From Porphyromonas vaginalis (lineage in GTDB: Bacteria > Bacteroidota > Bacteroidia > Bacteroidales > Porphyromonadaceae): a stretch of 64,000 bases of DNA. The stretch lies in the NCBI RefSeq assembly GCF_958301595.1, contig NZ_CATQJU010000001.1:744001-808000 (forward strand). The letters are read 5' to 3'. Shown here one piece after another: positions 27,507-36,379 of this stretch (within the stretch, counting starts at the first letter, position 1; each line of letters begins with the position of its first letter). The translations under genes and the position numbers were made by a program. The notes beneath the pieces were generated by a model that was given only the letters and a program-made list of their open reading frames with translations, did no database searches and had not been told where the DNA came from.

Positions 27507-29258
27507 CTACTTATTGATGACTTTGTACGACTGGCCAGCTACGACGAGGTAGTAGACACCTTGAGGTAGGTCACCGATAGCTAGCGTGCTCGTCTCCATC
27601 TGGCGTGATAGGATGAGCTCGCCTGCCGTATTGTATAGGTCTACCTGAGTAGGCGTGACGAGACCTGCGATGACGAGCATACCCTCTTGCATAGAGACTG
27701 CATAGCTCGTGTGAGCAGGAGCCGCTACAGAGGTGTGATCTAGGAGTACTGCTTGTATATCTAGATCCTTATCGATGGTCAGCGTGATGGTTGACTTCTT
27801 AGCACCCTCTGTGTAGTCCTTGCCACCGATGGTCCACTTCTCCAGCTGCCACATAGATCCCTCGGGGATTGCTAGCTGGCAGGTGATCTGGGTACCCTCT
27901 ACAACCTTAGAGCCAGAGGTGATAGCCTCCTTGGTCTTAGCGTTAGTGACGGTTAGCTTAGCCTGCTCCTTAGGTGACACTGAGTAGGTAAGCGTGTAGG
28001 AGGCGGGTGCTGGAGTTGCTGGGCCACAGATCACCTTGATCTTGGTCGCACCCTCGATGGTAATGACGGTCTCCTTGATGCCGGCTCCTGCTAGGTCCTC
28101 TCGTAGCTCACCATTGATGTACCACTCTTTGACCTCATTCTTTCCAGGGTTCACCCATAGGGTCAGCTTTGTACCATCGAGTACACGTTCGCCACTCTTT
28201 ATGGCAGTCCACTTATCAGAGCCTTCAGCCTTGTACTTGGCCACGAAGAGACCACCCTCTATCTCCCAGCTGACAGGATACTGTGCCGGTGCACCCTTCT
28301 TAAAGGTAACCTTGACATCCATCTTGCCTTGGACCGTGGTCTCAAACTCAGTCTTGCCAGCATAGAAAGCCTCTGCAGGCTGATCGTTGACATACCACAT
28401 GTCCACATCATAACCCTTGTCAGGCTTAGCGGTGAACTTCACCTTCACTCCCGCAGAGATAGACTCTCCAGAGGTGAAGGTCGTAATGCCAGAAGGTAGG
28501 TATACCTCGGCTTTTTCGATCGATCCATGCTCGTCAGCAGTATAGTTGACTACATAGCCAGACTTACCTTCCTTGAAAGTGACATATACCGTAGCAGGCT
28601 CTGACACTGTCAGTACGTAGAGGTTAGGATCCTCAGCTGAGGATGCTACCTCTTTCCTATTGAGATACCACTTGTCGACCATACGGTTAGGATCTGGTGT
28701 CGCACGGATAGAGACCTCTGTACCCTCTTGGATATCCTGTTCGCCGTCAAAGGTCCTATTATAGCCTTCTTCGTCTACGTACTTACCCTCGATACTGCCT
28801 CCTTGACCCTTCCCGAGGGAGATCTTATACTTACGGGCACCCATCTTTACGATAGCTTGCACAGTAATATCCTTGTTGATCGTTATAATCTGTCGCCAGG
28901 GGAAGGTTTCATCTAGAGGCACGGGGTTTCCATCGATGATCCAGCTCTCCATCTCGTAGCCACCCTCAAGAAAAACAAAGAACATCACGTCGGTACCAGC
29001 TGGTACTTTGTCTCCACTCTTGACTTGGGTTTCTACATAGGTTGTTTGGTCGGTCCAGGAAACTTTCATCTTGACTTTGGGGTCAGATAAGGAGTAGTTC
29101 ACCGTGTACATCGTCTGCTCTCTTAGCTCTCCCGTCTTATCGAGCGCAGAGCTGGGGGCCGCCCCCCCCATGAAGTTAGCCACAGCTGCATGTGCGGTAC
29201 CAGTGAGCACCATCACGAGCAGCGTCAGCATAAGTGGTAATATTCGTTTCATATACAA
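27507..29258 (-). CDS. T9SS cargo protein with five InlB B-like repeats
   Basis: The 583-aa protein has a signal peptide (hydrophobic ILPLMLTLLVMVLTGTAHA; Met3 is an alternative start). Residues 50-490 hold five repeats of 70-90 aa, each opening with a YxVxY-type strand (YTVNYSLSD, YKISLGKGQGGSIEG, YVVNYTADEHGSIEK, YPVSWEIEGGLFVA, YTLTYSVSPKEQAK) and ending in a W-Y/I strand (ESWIIDGNPV, DKWYLNRKEV, DMWYVNDQPA, KEWYINGELR, EKWTIGGKDY). This is the divergent InlB B-repeat pattern. A type A sorting domain ends the protein (VDLYNTAGELILSRQ to YLVVAGQSYKVINK). Probably a surface adhesin-like fibre; first of four cargo genes. Confidence 0.85.
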   Translation of the reverse strand: MYMKRILPLMLTLLVMVLTGTAHAAVANFMGGAAPSSALDKTGELREQTMYTVNYSLSDPKVKMKVSWTDQTTYVETQVKSGDKVPAGTDVMFFVFLEGGYEMESWIIDGNPVPLDETFPWRQIITINKDITVQAIVKMGARKYKISLGKGQGGSIEGKYVDEEGYNRTFDGEQDIQEGTEVSIRATPDPNRMVDKWYLNRKEVASSAEDPNLYVLTVSEPATVYVTFKEGKSGYVVNYTADEHGSIEKAEVYLPSGITTFTSGESISAGVKVKFTAKPDKGYDVDMWYVNDQPAEAFYAGKTEFETTVQGKMDVKVTFKKGAPAQYPVSWEIEGGLFVAKYKAEGSDKWTAIKSGERVLDGTKLTLWVNPGKNEVKEWYINGELREDLAGAGIKETVITIEGATKIKVICGPATPAPASYTLTYSVSPKEQAKLTVTNAKTKEAITSGSKVVEGTQITCQLAIPEGSMWQLEKWTIGGKDYTEGAKKSTITLTIDKDLDIQAVLLDHTSVAAPAHTSYAVSMQEGMLVIAGLVTPTQVDLYNTAGELILSRQMETSTLAIGDLPQGVYYLVVAGQSYKVINK

Positions 29259-29630
29259 TCTTGTTTTGATTATTGATTATAGACTTAGGAATTTAGTGGA
29301 GTCCCCACCTCTCGAACCACTCTACAAAAGTATAACTCGAGAGCTACTCCTGTAAGATGTTGTTTGGTCACTCAGAGATATTTGTGACGAACAAGTGTCT
29401 CTAACAAGACTGAGCAACATGTCGGTTGGCAAAGATAGTGATTATTTTCAACAAACGAAAGAGACCTAAAAACATCCCCACAGGGGAATCAGTAAGTAGT
29501 CAACCTTTCTTTTGAAGAGCTGGTGCGGGTTTCAGCACCATCAGCGAGTAAATAGACTCTCTTAAGACTCGATGCAATTTTGTGTCAGGGTAAGCCGATA
29601 GACTATCGCGCAGCAGAATCGTCTCATTGA
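29259..29630. other. Intergenic region upstream of the cargo cluster
   Basis: No gene is seen. On the minus strand TATCTTTG at 29430-29437 fits the -7 consensus and could start transcription of the gene at 27507-29258, although no good -33 element is visible. Short hairpins occur at about 29473-29483 (CCCCACAGGGG) and 29519-29543 (TGGTGC paired with GCACCA). Confidence 0.4.
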
Positions 29631-30125
29631 CCTGCAGAGTCTGGCTGGGAAAATTCAACGCCGACTAGTTACAATAATTTAGAACAGATCACATATCGAA
29701 ACGGCGCCGTGTCGGGGAAAAGTGATTTCCACGTGGATATTTCGAAATCTCCACGTGGAGAATAAAAAATTCTTCGGAGGAATGAAATAAAACTTCGGAG
29801 GAATCAAATGAAACTTCGGAAGAAATGAATCGCGCCCACGTGGAAAAAGAAAAATATCCACGTGGAGATTTAAGATTTCCCACGTGGATATCCGAGAAAG
29901 GAGGGAATCGGACGAATTTCCCCGTAAAGATATGTAAATAGAGATGAGAGGTTAGAAGTTAGAGATTAGAAGCTAGAGATTAGAGATCCGATCACTCTGA
30001 TAGCTAACAGCTAACAGCCAATCCATGGGTGACACACCATTATAGTGAACTTATCTACTCCTCGCTTGTCGCTATGTGTAGCTCCTGCAAGTGCGATTAT
30101 GATGCGTTAGCCCTGCAGAGTCTGG
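29631..30125 (-). repeat. Dispersed ~500-bp non-coding repeat, copy B (full length, inverted)
   Basis: This is the reverse complement of copy A in the same order, including heptads (29950-29984), the CCACGTGG palindromes and the CTTCGGA tandem units. The two ends carry an identical 14-bp direct repeat CCTGCAGAGTCTGG at 29631-29644 and 30112-30125, different from the one bounding copy A. This is what an inserted element with its own target duplication would look like. No open frame is shared in phase between copies. Confidence 0.85.
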
Positions 30126-30156
30126 AGCGTGTGTAGCATTGTCCACTTTTTTTGAG

Positions 30157-30164
30157 TAGATTTG
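30157..30164 (+). promoter_or_regulatory. -7 element of the lipoprotein gene at 30226
   Basis: TAGATTTG fits TAnnTTTG and lies 62 bp before the start codon. TTG at 30139-30141 is 15 bases upstream, shorter than the usual spacing. Confidence 0.45.
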
Positions 30165-30225
30165 CGGTGAGATGAGGTGAGCTACCTGTCTCAGCAAGAG
30201 CGAAATCACTTAATCCATCCATAAT

Positions 30226-31065
30226 ATGATCCAGATAAAGCAGTCTATCATCTTAGTACCCCTACTAACACTAGTGCTGGGAGCTTTCGCAGCGTGTGAC
30301 AAAGAGCCACAACCAGTCGATCCTGTCGACCCTCCCTTCTTCAAGGTTGCCACGCCTCTCGACTATATCTCTGAAGAGAATCTTGTCCTCGAGGGTGACC
30401 CTGCGAAGAGTTTCTTCACCTACTCAGAGGCACTCACGGCAGTGCCACAAGGCACGCACCTGGGCTCACGATATGAGTGGGCTGGGATCATCCCGCTTGT
30501 AACTGATCTGGAGGATCCTACGCTTATCTTCGTGGTCGCTAACGAGCACCTAGCCGTCGAGGAGGCTATTCAGATAGGTAACACAAAAGCTACCTATAGC
30601 TCTGACTACAAGAATATGGGCAATGGTATCTCCTATGCGCTCCGCCTAGCTCCTGCTAAGGCTGCTGCCGAGGAAGGCTTCCCCCCAGCTCAAGACAAAA
30701 AGTTCCTAGCCGCCTACCGCTACCAAGTCTCAGAAGGGAAGGATGGAGGTTTCCTGACAGTCACCGTGCGTCCGCTCGGAGAGAGCTTTGACGGGACTAT
30801 TGAAGAGATCGCTCAGGAGAGCTTTTGGGCTCAGGATAAGCAAAATGATGTGGAGCGTCAGTTCCCCTTTGCGGGCCAACTCAATGGAGACATCCTAGAC
30901 GATGAAGGCATCGGTGGCTGGTACTGGACTAGCACGCCTGATGGTGACAAATCAGCATACTACGTGTGGATCGGCGGGGGTGCTGCGGGCATCTTTGACG
31001 ACGGTAAGTTGGTTGTCGAGGACTATCGTCAGATGGGGCACTCCGTGCGTCCCTTTCATATCTAG
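30226..31065 (+). CDS. Lipoprotein with a C-terminal DUF1566/Fibrobacter-paralogue-like motif
   Basis: The 279-aa protein has a lipoprotein signal (IILVPLLTLVLGAFAAC, Cys24) followed by a Pro/Val/Asp linker. The C-terminal part (GGWYWTSTPDGDKSAYYVWI and GHSVRPFHI) resembles the WTST...RPV ending of DUF1566-like and fibrobacter-paralogue domains seen in many Bacteroidota surface proteins. Exact function is unknown. It is a single gene preceded by repeat copy B and followed by a bidirectional hairpin terminator. Confidence 0.65.
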   Translation: MIQIKQSIILVPLLTLVLGAFAACDKEPQPVDPVDPPFFKVATPLDYISEENLVLEGDPAKSFFTYSEALTAVPQGTHLGSRYEWAGIIPLVTDLEDPTLIFVVANEHLAVEEAIQIGNTKATYSSDYKNMGNGISYALRLAPAKAAAEEGFPPAQDKKFLAAYRYQVSEGKDGGFLTVTVRPLGESFDGTIEEIAQESFWAQDKQNDVERQFPFAGQLNGDILDDEGIGGWYWTSTPDGDKSAYYVWIGGGAAGIFDDGKLVVEDYRQMGHSVRPFHI

Positions 31066-31092
31066 TCAGTTAGCTGACTCCTGAGTAAATAC

Positions 31093-31133
31093 AAACATCG
31101 GCTCACCTCGTCCTTCGAGATGAGCCGATGTTT
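31093..31133. terminator. Bidirectional hairpin terminator
   Basis: AACATCGGCTCA (31094-31105) pairs perfectly with TGAGCCGATGTT (31121-31132), flanked by AAA on the left and TTTTG on the right. It separates the convergent genes at 30226 and 31169 and can serve both. A second hairpin at 31142-31168 (GAGACTGT with ACAGTCTC) sits directly beside the stop of the minus-strand gene. Confidence 0.8.
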
Positions 31134-31168
31134 TGTTTACTGAGACTGTTGACTCTTGCGACAGTCTC

Positions 31169-31948
31169 TTACTGCGCGTCGTAGAGCGATAAGGTGAGCG
31201 ACTCACCGTCCCAGCGAGCATAAGAGTTGTAGTGGATCCAGTCGCCGAGGATGATGCAGCGACGATCATCGGGGAGCGAGAGGTTGAGCAGCAGGTGACG
31301 ATGACCATATATATAGTAGTCTATCTCGGGATGCTGCTGGATCAGCTCTTTGGTGTACTGCACGAGCCACTCGTCGCGCTCCACATTCATCTGCGGATTG
31401 TAGCCAGGTCGTGACGGATCGTCGGCAGCTCGCATCTGTCGCAGGCGGTTGCGGTAAGCCCACCGCTGTGCGAAGCCGACCGTCCAGCGAGGGTGGATCG
31501 CAGCATAGAGACGCCGTGCTAGTCGGCTCTCGAAGATGCCAAAGAGCCACCGCTCCTTCTTGTAGCGTAGGGCATACTCCCGATGTCCGTGCGACAGGCG
31601 GAAGGTGCGTCCTTTGAGCTGGCAGACGACCGTGTCACGATGCACGATGACGCCTAGCTCCTGGGTAAAGTAATCGGTGAGCCAGAGGTCGTGATTGCCC
31701 ATGATGTAGTGCACCTCGACACCCCGCTCCACGAGGTCTGCCAGAGCAGCGAGGAAGCGTACCGCCCCCCTCGGCACGACATACTTGTAGTCAAACCAGT
31801 AGTCGAGCATATCGCCCAGCAGGTAGACCGCCTCGGAATCGTCCGCTATGGAGCGTAGCCAGGCGACTAGTCGTAGTTCAGCACGCCTAGGATCGTCGTG
31901 ATAGGGCGACCCTAGGTGTGCATCTGAGAGAAAGTATATAGCTCCCAT
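31169..31948 (-). CDS. lpxH: UDP-2,3-diacylglucosamine diphosphatase (LpxH-like)
   Basis: The 259-aa calcineurin-type metallophosphatase shows all metal-site motifs: FLSDAHLG (residues 6-13), LLGDMLDYW, IMGNHD, SHGHRE and YGHRHL. In the lipid A pathway LpxH hydrolyses UDP-2,3-diacylglucosamine to lipid X on the inner face of the cytoplasmic membrane. LpxA, LpxC and LpxD are encoded at 5.5-8.7 kb. The start is 26 bp after the end of the MIP18-like gene, suggesting one transcript with it and dpp11. Confidence 0.85.
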   Translation of the reverse strand: MGAIYFLSDAHLGSPYHDDPRRAELRLVAWLRSIADDSEAVYLLGDMLDYWFDYKYVVPRGAVRFLAALADLVERGVEVHYIMGNHDLWLTDYFTQELGVIVHRDTVVCQLKGRTFRLSHGHREYALRYKKERWLFGIFESRLARRLYAAIHPRWTVGFAQRWAYRNRLRQMRAADDPSRPGYNPQMNVERDEWLVQYTKELIQQHPEIDYYIYGHRHLLLNLSLPDDRRCIILGDWIHYNSYARWDGESLTLSLYDAQ

Positions 31949-31974
31949 AGGTAGGGTATCAGCAACGCTTTGCC

Positions 31975-32289
31975 CTAGAGGAAGCCCAGCTCCAGCTGAG
32001 CCTCTTCGGACATCATCGAGCTATCCCACGGTGGGTCGAAGGTGAGCTCGATGTCACACCGCTTGACGCCTTTGATGCTCTCGACCTTGATCTGTACATC
32101 CTGCAGGATGAAGTCTGCGGCCGGGCAATTGGGCGCCGTGAGTGTCATCGTGATCACCACCTTAGCACCCTCCTCCTGTATATCCACATTGTAGATGAGA
32201 CCTAGGTCGTAGATATTGACAGGGATCTCAGGGTCGTAGACGGTGCGGAGCATCTTGACGATCTGCTCCTCTAGTTGTAGTGTCTCCAT
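31975..32289 (-). CDS. MIP18/DUF59 family metal-sulfur cluster assembly factor (SufT-like)
   Basis: The 104-aa protein is a single DUF59 domain: VYDPEIPVNIYDLGLIYNVD near the N-terminus and TMTLTAPNCPAADFI with the conserved cysteine. Family members help mature Fe-S proteins; PaaD-like members act in ring oxidation, which is not suggested here. It lies 6 bp after dpp11 and 26 bp before lpxH on the minus strand. Confidence 0.85.
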   Translation of the reverse strand: METLQLEEQIVKMLRTVYDPEIPVNIYDLGLIYNVDIQEEGAKVVITMTLTAPNCPAADFILQDVQIKVESIKGVKRCDIELTFDPPWDSSMMSEEAQLELGFL

Positions 32290-32295
32290 AGGCAG

Positions 32296-34458
32296 TTACT
32301 TAACAAGGTTCATCTCGTCGATCAGACGCTGGCAGTGACCATACTTGTCGACCAGCATGAGGAGGTAGCGTATATCTAGGATAATGCTCCTCTGGTAGTC
32401 TGGTAGGTACTCGATGTCGCCACCGACACCCTCCCAGTTGCGGTCGAAGTTGAGCCCGATGAGGCGCCCCTTGCTGTCGAAGACAGGGCTACCCGAGTTA
32501 CCGCCCGTCGTGTGGGTCGTAGCGCAGAAGTTGACCGGCATCTCGCCATTCGGTAGCGCATAGACGCCGTAGTCCTTTTGCTTGTAGATCTCTTTGATCT
32601 GGTCAGGCAGGGCAAACTCCCAGCTGTTGGGGTCTTCCTTTTCCATCACACCTGTGAGGGTCGTCTGATGCCCGTAGTAGACGTTGTCGCGAGGCGTGTA
32701 GCCACGCACATTGCCGTAGGTAAAGCGGAGCGTCAGGTTGGCATCGGGCCACACCTTGCGCGCGCCCTGCATATCCATCGCGCCACGCACGTAGTCTCTG
32801 TGAGCCAGCTTGATCGGATCATCGTAAGCAGCCTGCTGCTCACGCATCTGGACAAAGAGATTGATCGTAGAGACCGTAAACTGCATCATCGGATCGCTTA
32901 GGAGCTGCTCACGTGAGGGAGTCTTGAGGAAAGCGTCGAAGCGTGCAGGATCAGCAAAGATCGAGCTGTCGAAGAGATGAGCTACATAAGCCTGTACGGA
33001 GCCATACTGAGCCACGCCCTCGCGAAGAGCTTCTGGCCAGTGCGCCTCATCGATACGCTCCGTGTAGCGCTGCAGGAGTACTGTCGCAACCTCCTTGTCG
33101 ACCGTTGGGTCGTAGTCCTTATTATAGAAGGCCACGTAGCCACTACGCAGCTCGCTGATGATCTCCTCGCGCACCTTCGGGTCGCTCCACTGCTGGAGCT
33201 TCTGACCATCTACGAGCGGGATCTGTAGGAACTCGATCGGCGTCAGGATACCCTCCATGAGGTACCACTGCACACGACGCGCCTCCCGACGGGCAGCGAC
33301 ACAGTCAGCGATTGTCTGGATAGCTTTGGTCACTTCAGGACGATTGTTTGCCTTAGCCCAGCTAGCCAGCGCGTCCTGTTGCGCACGCTTAGTCGCTTGT
33401 AGGTTGCGAGTACGGATTGCCCAGTTGGCACCTTGAGCGCGCTTATAGCCGTTTTGCGAGTAAGCATACTTAGCAGCGTACTGTATGTTGACCTTTTCGT
33501 CAGCAAGCATACGTCGCAGCATCACTTCCTGACGCAGACCACGCATCTCGATACGTATGTTATTGTCTATCTCAGACCACTCGTCCACCTGCGCCTCTGT
33601 GAAGAAGTGATTGGTCGTGCCAGGGAAGCCCATAATCAGCGCAAAGTCGTCACGCTGCACGCCTGAAGTAGAGACTGCGGCAAAGCGCTCTGGCTTGTAC
33701 GGCACATTGTCAGCGCTGTAGTCGGCGGGGTTATTGTTCTTGTCCACATAGACGCGGAAGATAGAGAAGTCTCCCGTGTGGCGAGGCCACATCCAGTTGT
33801 CCGTGTCGGAGCCATACTTACCGATAGCACTGGGCGGAGCCGCTACAAGCCGTACGTCGGTAAAGACCTTCTTGGTAAAGAGGTAGTAACGGTTGCCCCC
33901 GTAGAAGGGCTTCAGCTCGTAACGAATGCCAGGTTGCTTCATTGCCTCCTCGCCAACGATCGCGGGAATCATCTTGGTGAGCGTCGCAATGGAGAAAGCC
34001 GCCATCGGGTCCTCCTTGTAGGGAGACTTCTGGAGCAGCTTATTCACCTGGTCGGTCACGTTGGTGATCTTATCGATAGAGATCACCTCCAGTCCAGGAC
34101 AGGGTAGCTCCTCACGCATGGACTGCGTCCAAATGCCGTCACGCAGGTAGTTGTGCTCTACGGCAGAGTGGCTCTGTATCTGATCGTAGCCACAGTGGTG
34201 GTTGGTCAAAACGAGTCCTTGGTCCGAGACGAAGACGCCTGAGCAGCCTCCGTCAAACATTACGACCGCACGCTGCAAGCAGGGGCCGTCAGGATTGTAT
34301 ATCTCCTCCACAGGGATCTGTAGCCCCTTAGCTCGGAGTTCGTCAGCTTGGTCAGCCATCTGCTCCAGTAGCCACATACCTCCGTCGGCCAGTGCCACGG
34401 CCGAGAGGGTGAGACTGGTAAGCAGGAGTAGAAGTACTCTTCTTAGGTGAGTTGTCAT
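32296..34458 (-). CDS. dpp11: S46 family dipeptidyl-peptidase, Asp/Glu-specific (Dpp11) type
   Basis: The 720-aa serine peptidase removes dipeptides from the N-termini of peptides in the periplasm, feeding amino acid-based growth. The signal peptide ends near VALA-D. The catalytic triad is visible as NHHCGY (His88), HTGDFS (Asp230) and GGNSGSP (Ser655). Residue 673 in GLNFDRNWEG is arginine, the residue that in Porphyromonas gingivalis Dpp11 selects Asp or Glu at P1, whereas Dpp7 has glycine there. Length matches the family. It is the first gene of a probable operon with the MIP18-like and lpxH genes. Confidence 0.92.
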   Translation of the reverse strand: MTTHLRRVLLLLLTSLTLSAVALADGGMWLLEQMADQADELRAKGLQIPVEEIYNPDGPCLQRAVVMFDGGCSGVFVSDQGLVLTNHHCGYDQIQSHSAVEHNYLRDGIWTQSMREELPCPGLEVISIDKITNVTDQVNKLLQKSPYKEDPMAAFSIATLTKMIPAIVGEEAMKQPGIRYELKPFYGGNRYYLFTKKVFTDVRLVAAPPSAIGKYGSDTDNWMWPRHTGDFSIFRVYVDKNNNPADYSADNVPYKPERFAAVSTSGVQRDDFALIMGFPGTTNHFFTEAQVDEWSEIDNNIRIEMRGLRQEVMLRRMLADEKVNIQYAAKYAYSQNGYKRAQGANWAIRTRNLQATKRAQQDALASWAKANNRPEVTKAIQTIADCVAARREARRVQWYLMEGILTPIEFLQIPLVDGQKLQQWSDPKVREEIISELRSGYVAFYNKDYDPTVDKEVATVLLQRYTERIDEAHWPEALREGVAQYGSVQAYVAHLFDSSIFADPARFDAFLKTPSREQLLSDPMMQFTVSTINLFVQMREQQAAYDDPIKLAHRDYVRGAMDMQGARKVWPDANLTLRFTYGNVRGYTPRDNVYYGHQTTLTGVMEKEDPNSWEFALPDQIKEIYKQKDYGVYALPNGEMPVNFCATTHTTGGNSGSPVFDSKGRLIGLNFDRNWEGVGGDIEYLPDYQRSIILDIRYLLMLVDKYGHCQRLIDEMNLVK

Positions 34459-34496
34459 AGGTAGTTATCTTTATATAGTGTATTACGTTGATTCTC

Positions 34497-34970
34497 TTAG
34501 GTGGTGGGTGGTGGCGTCAGCTCTTGCGCTAGCATAGCGTTGTAGTAGCGCGGGTCGCCCGTCACTTCGCGCCCCAGCCATGGGGGGAGCGCAGGACGAT
34601 CTGCGGGGTTCGTCAACTCTACCTCTGCCATGACCAAGCCTTCTAGCCGCCCGCCGAAGCGGTCTACCTCCCACACGAAACCCTCATAAGGCACGTAGTA
34701 GCGCACCTTCTCGAGGCTACTGCTAGCGCACTGGCGCAGCATCTCCTCAGCATCAGCGACAGGAATCGCGTACTCCCACTCGGAGCGGATGAGTCCGTCG
34801 GGGGTGGAGCCTCCCTTGAAGGTGAGTCGCGCCTCCTCATCGATGATGCGCACCCGCACCGTCACCCGCCCATCTGCTGTCAGATAGCCCTGACGGATAT
34901 GGTGGTGGTGAGACGCCTCTCGGAGGTAGTCATCACGACTGACGAGGTACTTGCGCTCGATCTCTAGCAT
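34497..34970 (-). CDS. CYTH domain protein
   Basis: The 157-aa protein starts with the CYTH signature EIERKYLV at residue 3 and carries the alternating charged strands of the triphosphate tunnel fold (VTVRVRIIDEEARLTFKGG, RSEWEYAIPVADAEEML, VWEVDRFGGRLEGLVMAEVEL). Bacterial members hydrolyse inorganic triphosphate or similar polyphosphates with Mg. A longer frame to 35039 exists, but the ATG at 34968-34970 gives the canonical MLEIERKY start and avoids overlap with the upstream gene. It is 7 bp downstream of the Smr gene. Confidence 0.85.
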   Translation of the reverse strand: MLEIERKYLVSRDDYLREASHHHHIRQGYLTADGRVTVRVRIIDEEARLTFKGGSTPDGLIRSEWEYAIPVADAEEMLRQCASSSLEKVRYYVPYEGFVWEVDRFGGRLEGLVMAEVELTNPADRPALPPWLGREVTGDPRYYNAMLAQELTPPPTT

Positions 34971-34977
34971 TGGGTCG

Positions 34978-36243
34978 TTACTTTGCTGAAATGGTGACTT
35001 CGATAGCGCCCATCGGGAAGCCGTCGAACGTAACGTCACGATACTGCACCATCGGGTAGTCCTGCTCGATGCGGTTGATGATCAGCTGATGCAGGACGCC
35101 CTGACCAGCTCCATGGATGAAGATCACCTTGCTGCCACGACGATCTAGACGCTTGTCTAGCTCACGGCGAAAGTTCTTCAACTGAAAGAGTAGCACCTCG
35201 TGCGGAGTCATCCCCGTAGCATTCGGGAGGATACGCTCTGCCTCTAGTCCCACCTTCTCGATGGTTTGCTCGGGAGCTGCAGGCGCAGCCTGTGGAGCCG
35301 CTGGAGTCTCAGGACGCTTGGCCTCAGGCTGAGGCTTAGCCACACTCTTCTTGGTAGGCTTTTGCGGTGCCTTCTGCGGAGCCTTTTGTGTAGCCGTCGC
35401 CTGCTCCGCACGCTCGATAGCACGCTGTGGCAAAGCTCCTCGACGATTCGTTGCTGGCATGGACGCTGGCGCAGGCTCCTCGGCGAGAGCTTGCTGGGTG
35501 CCATCGTACGCCTCTAGGACGGGGATCACAAGCGCATCCTCGTCAAAGAAGGGATTCTCACGAAAGGCGTGACGCTTCACCAGTTTGACCACATCCATAC
35601 GCACCTGACGCTCTACGGGTGGCATGGAGCGATAGGTGCGCTCGGGCTTGTAAGCGACAAACTGGAAGTGTGAGACAGCGTGGTCGTTGATCTCTGACGC
35701 ATCAAACTCCTCAACGAGCACCCGCATATCCGGCTCTAGGACGCCCGCTGAGCGGAGCTTGTAGCCTCCCGCTGAGGTTGTCGTGCTATAAGTGAAGAGG
35801 AGATGGTAGTTGCTCTCGTTGATCAGATAGGTCTCATAGGGCGACTGTCCGAAGTGCTCGTACGATACGGGCAGATAGGCGACATGCACCTGTAACTGCT
35901 CGCCTCCTGAGCGGTCAAACCAAGGTCCCTTGGAGAGGGGTGCCACAAAGCTCAAGTCTTGTTCGGCCTCCGCCGCCGGCTCTGGTGTAGCTGGAGTCGC
36001 TATGGGTGCACTGCTTTTAGGTTGCTGCACTGTCGGCTCTTGTCGCTTCACTACGGGGGGCTTGTATGCTGGTACGAAGGTGTCGCGGCTGTCTACCACG
36101 ACACATTCATGTAGCGGTGTGGGTAGCTCGAAGCCGTCGGGGCCCTCGACCCACGCCACACCACGCTCGATGCGCTTGACGACACCACCGCCCGACGCAT
36201 TGAGGTAGCGGATGGTGTCTCCTACTTTTATATTCTGTGCCAT
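34978..36243 (-). CDS. DUF2027 and Smr domain protein
   Basis: The 421-aa cytosolic protein has an N-terminal SH3-like segment (KVGDTIRYLNASGGGVVKRI), a DUF2027-type middle (about 95-240), a long Ala/Pro/Lys/Gln linker, and a C-terminal Smr domain (about 345-421) with the motif IFIHGAGQGVLHQLI. Smr domains bind or nick nucleic acids, for example in MutS2; this architecture is common in Bacteroidota but its job is not known to me. It heads a two-gene unit with the CYTH gene. Confidence 0.85.
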   Translation of the reverse strand: MAQNIKVGDTIRYLNASGGGVVKRIERGVAWVEGPDGFELPTPLHECVVVDSRDTFVPAYKPPVVKRQEPTVQQPKSSAPIATPATPEPAAEAEQDLSFVAPLSKGPWFDRSGGEQLQVHVAYLPVSYEHFGQSPYETYLINESNYHLLFTYSTTTSAGGYKLRSAGVLEPDMRVLVEEFDASEINDHAVSHFQFVAYKPERTYRSMPPVERQVRMDVVKLVKRHAFRENPFFDEDALVIPVLEAYDGTQQALAEEPAPASMPATNRRGALPQRAIERAEQATATQKAPQKAPQKPTKKSVAKPQPEAKRPETPAAPQAAPAAPEQTIEKVGLEAERILPNATGMTPHEVLLFQLKNFRRELDKRLDRRGSKVIFIHGAGQGVLHQLIINRIEQDYPMVQYRDVTFDGFPMGAIEVTISAK

Positions 36244-36346
36244 TGCTTATTTCTGTTTTCTATGCGAAGATACCAAAAATAGCCCAATCTGCTCACCTCT
36301 TCGTCTCACGACAAATCCATTTCCTATGGAGGAAATTCAAATTTCG

Positions 36347-36354
36347 TACCTTTG
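36347..36354 (+). promoter_or_regulatory. -7 element upstream of gmd
   Basis: TACCTTTG lies 25 bp before the gmd start. No clear TTG at the expected -33 distance is seen; the upstream sequence is A/T-rich (GGAAATTCAAATTTCG). Confidence 0.5.
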
Positions 36355-36379
36355 GGATTGAATCGATAATGCGACATCT

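Noticed and set aside
34971-35039. Longer N-terminus for the CYTH protein
   Set aside because: The extension overlaps the preceding Smr gene in another frame and displaces the canonical MLEIERKY start.
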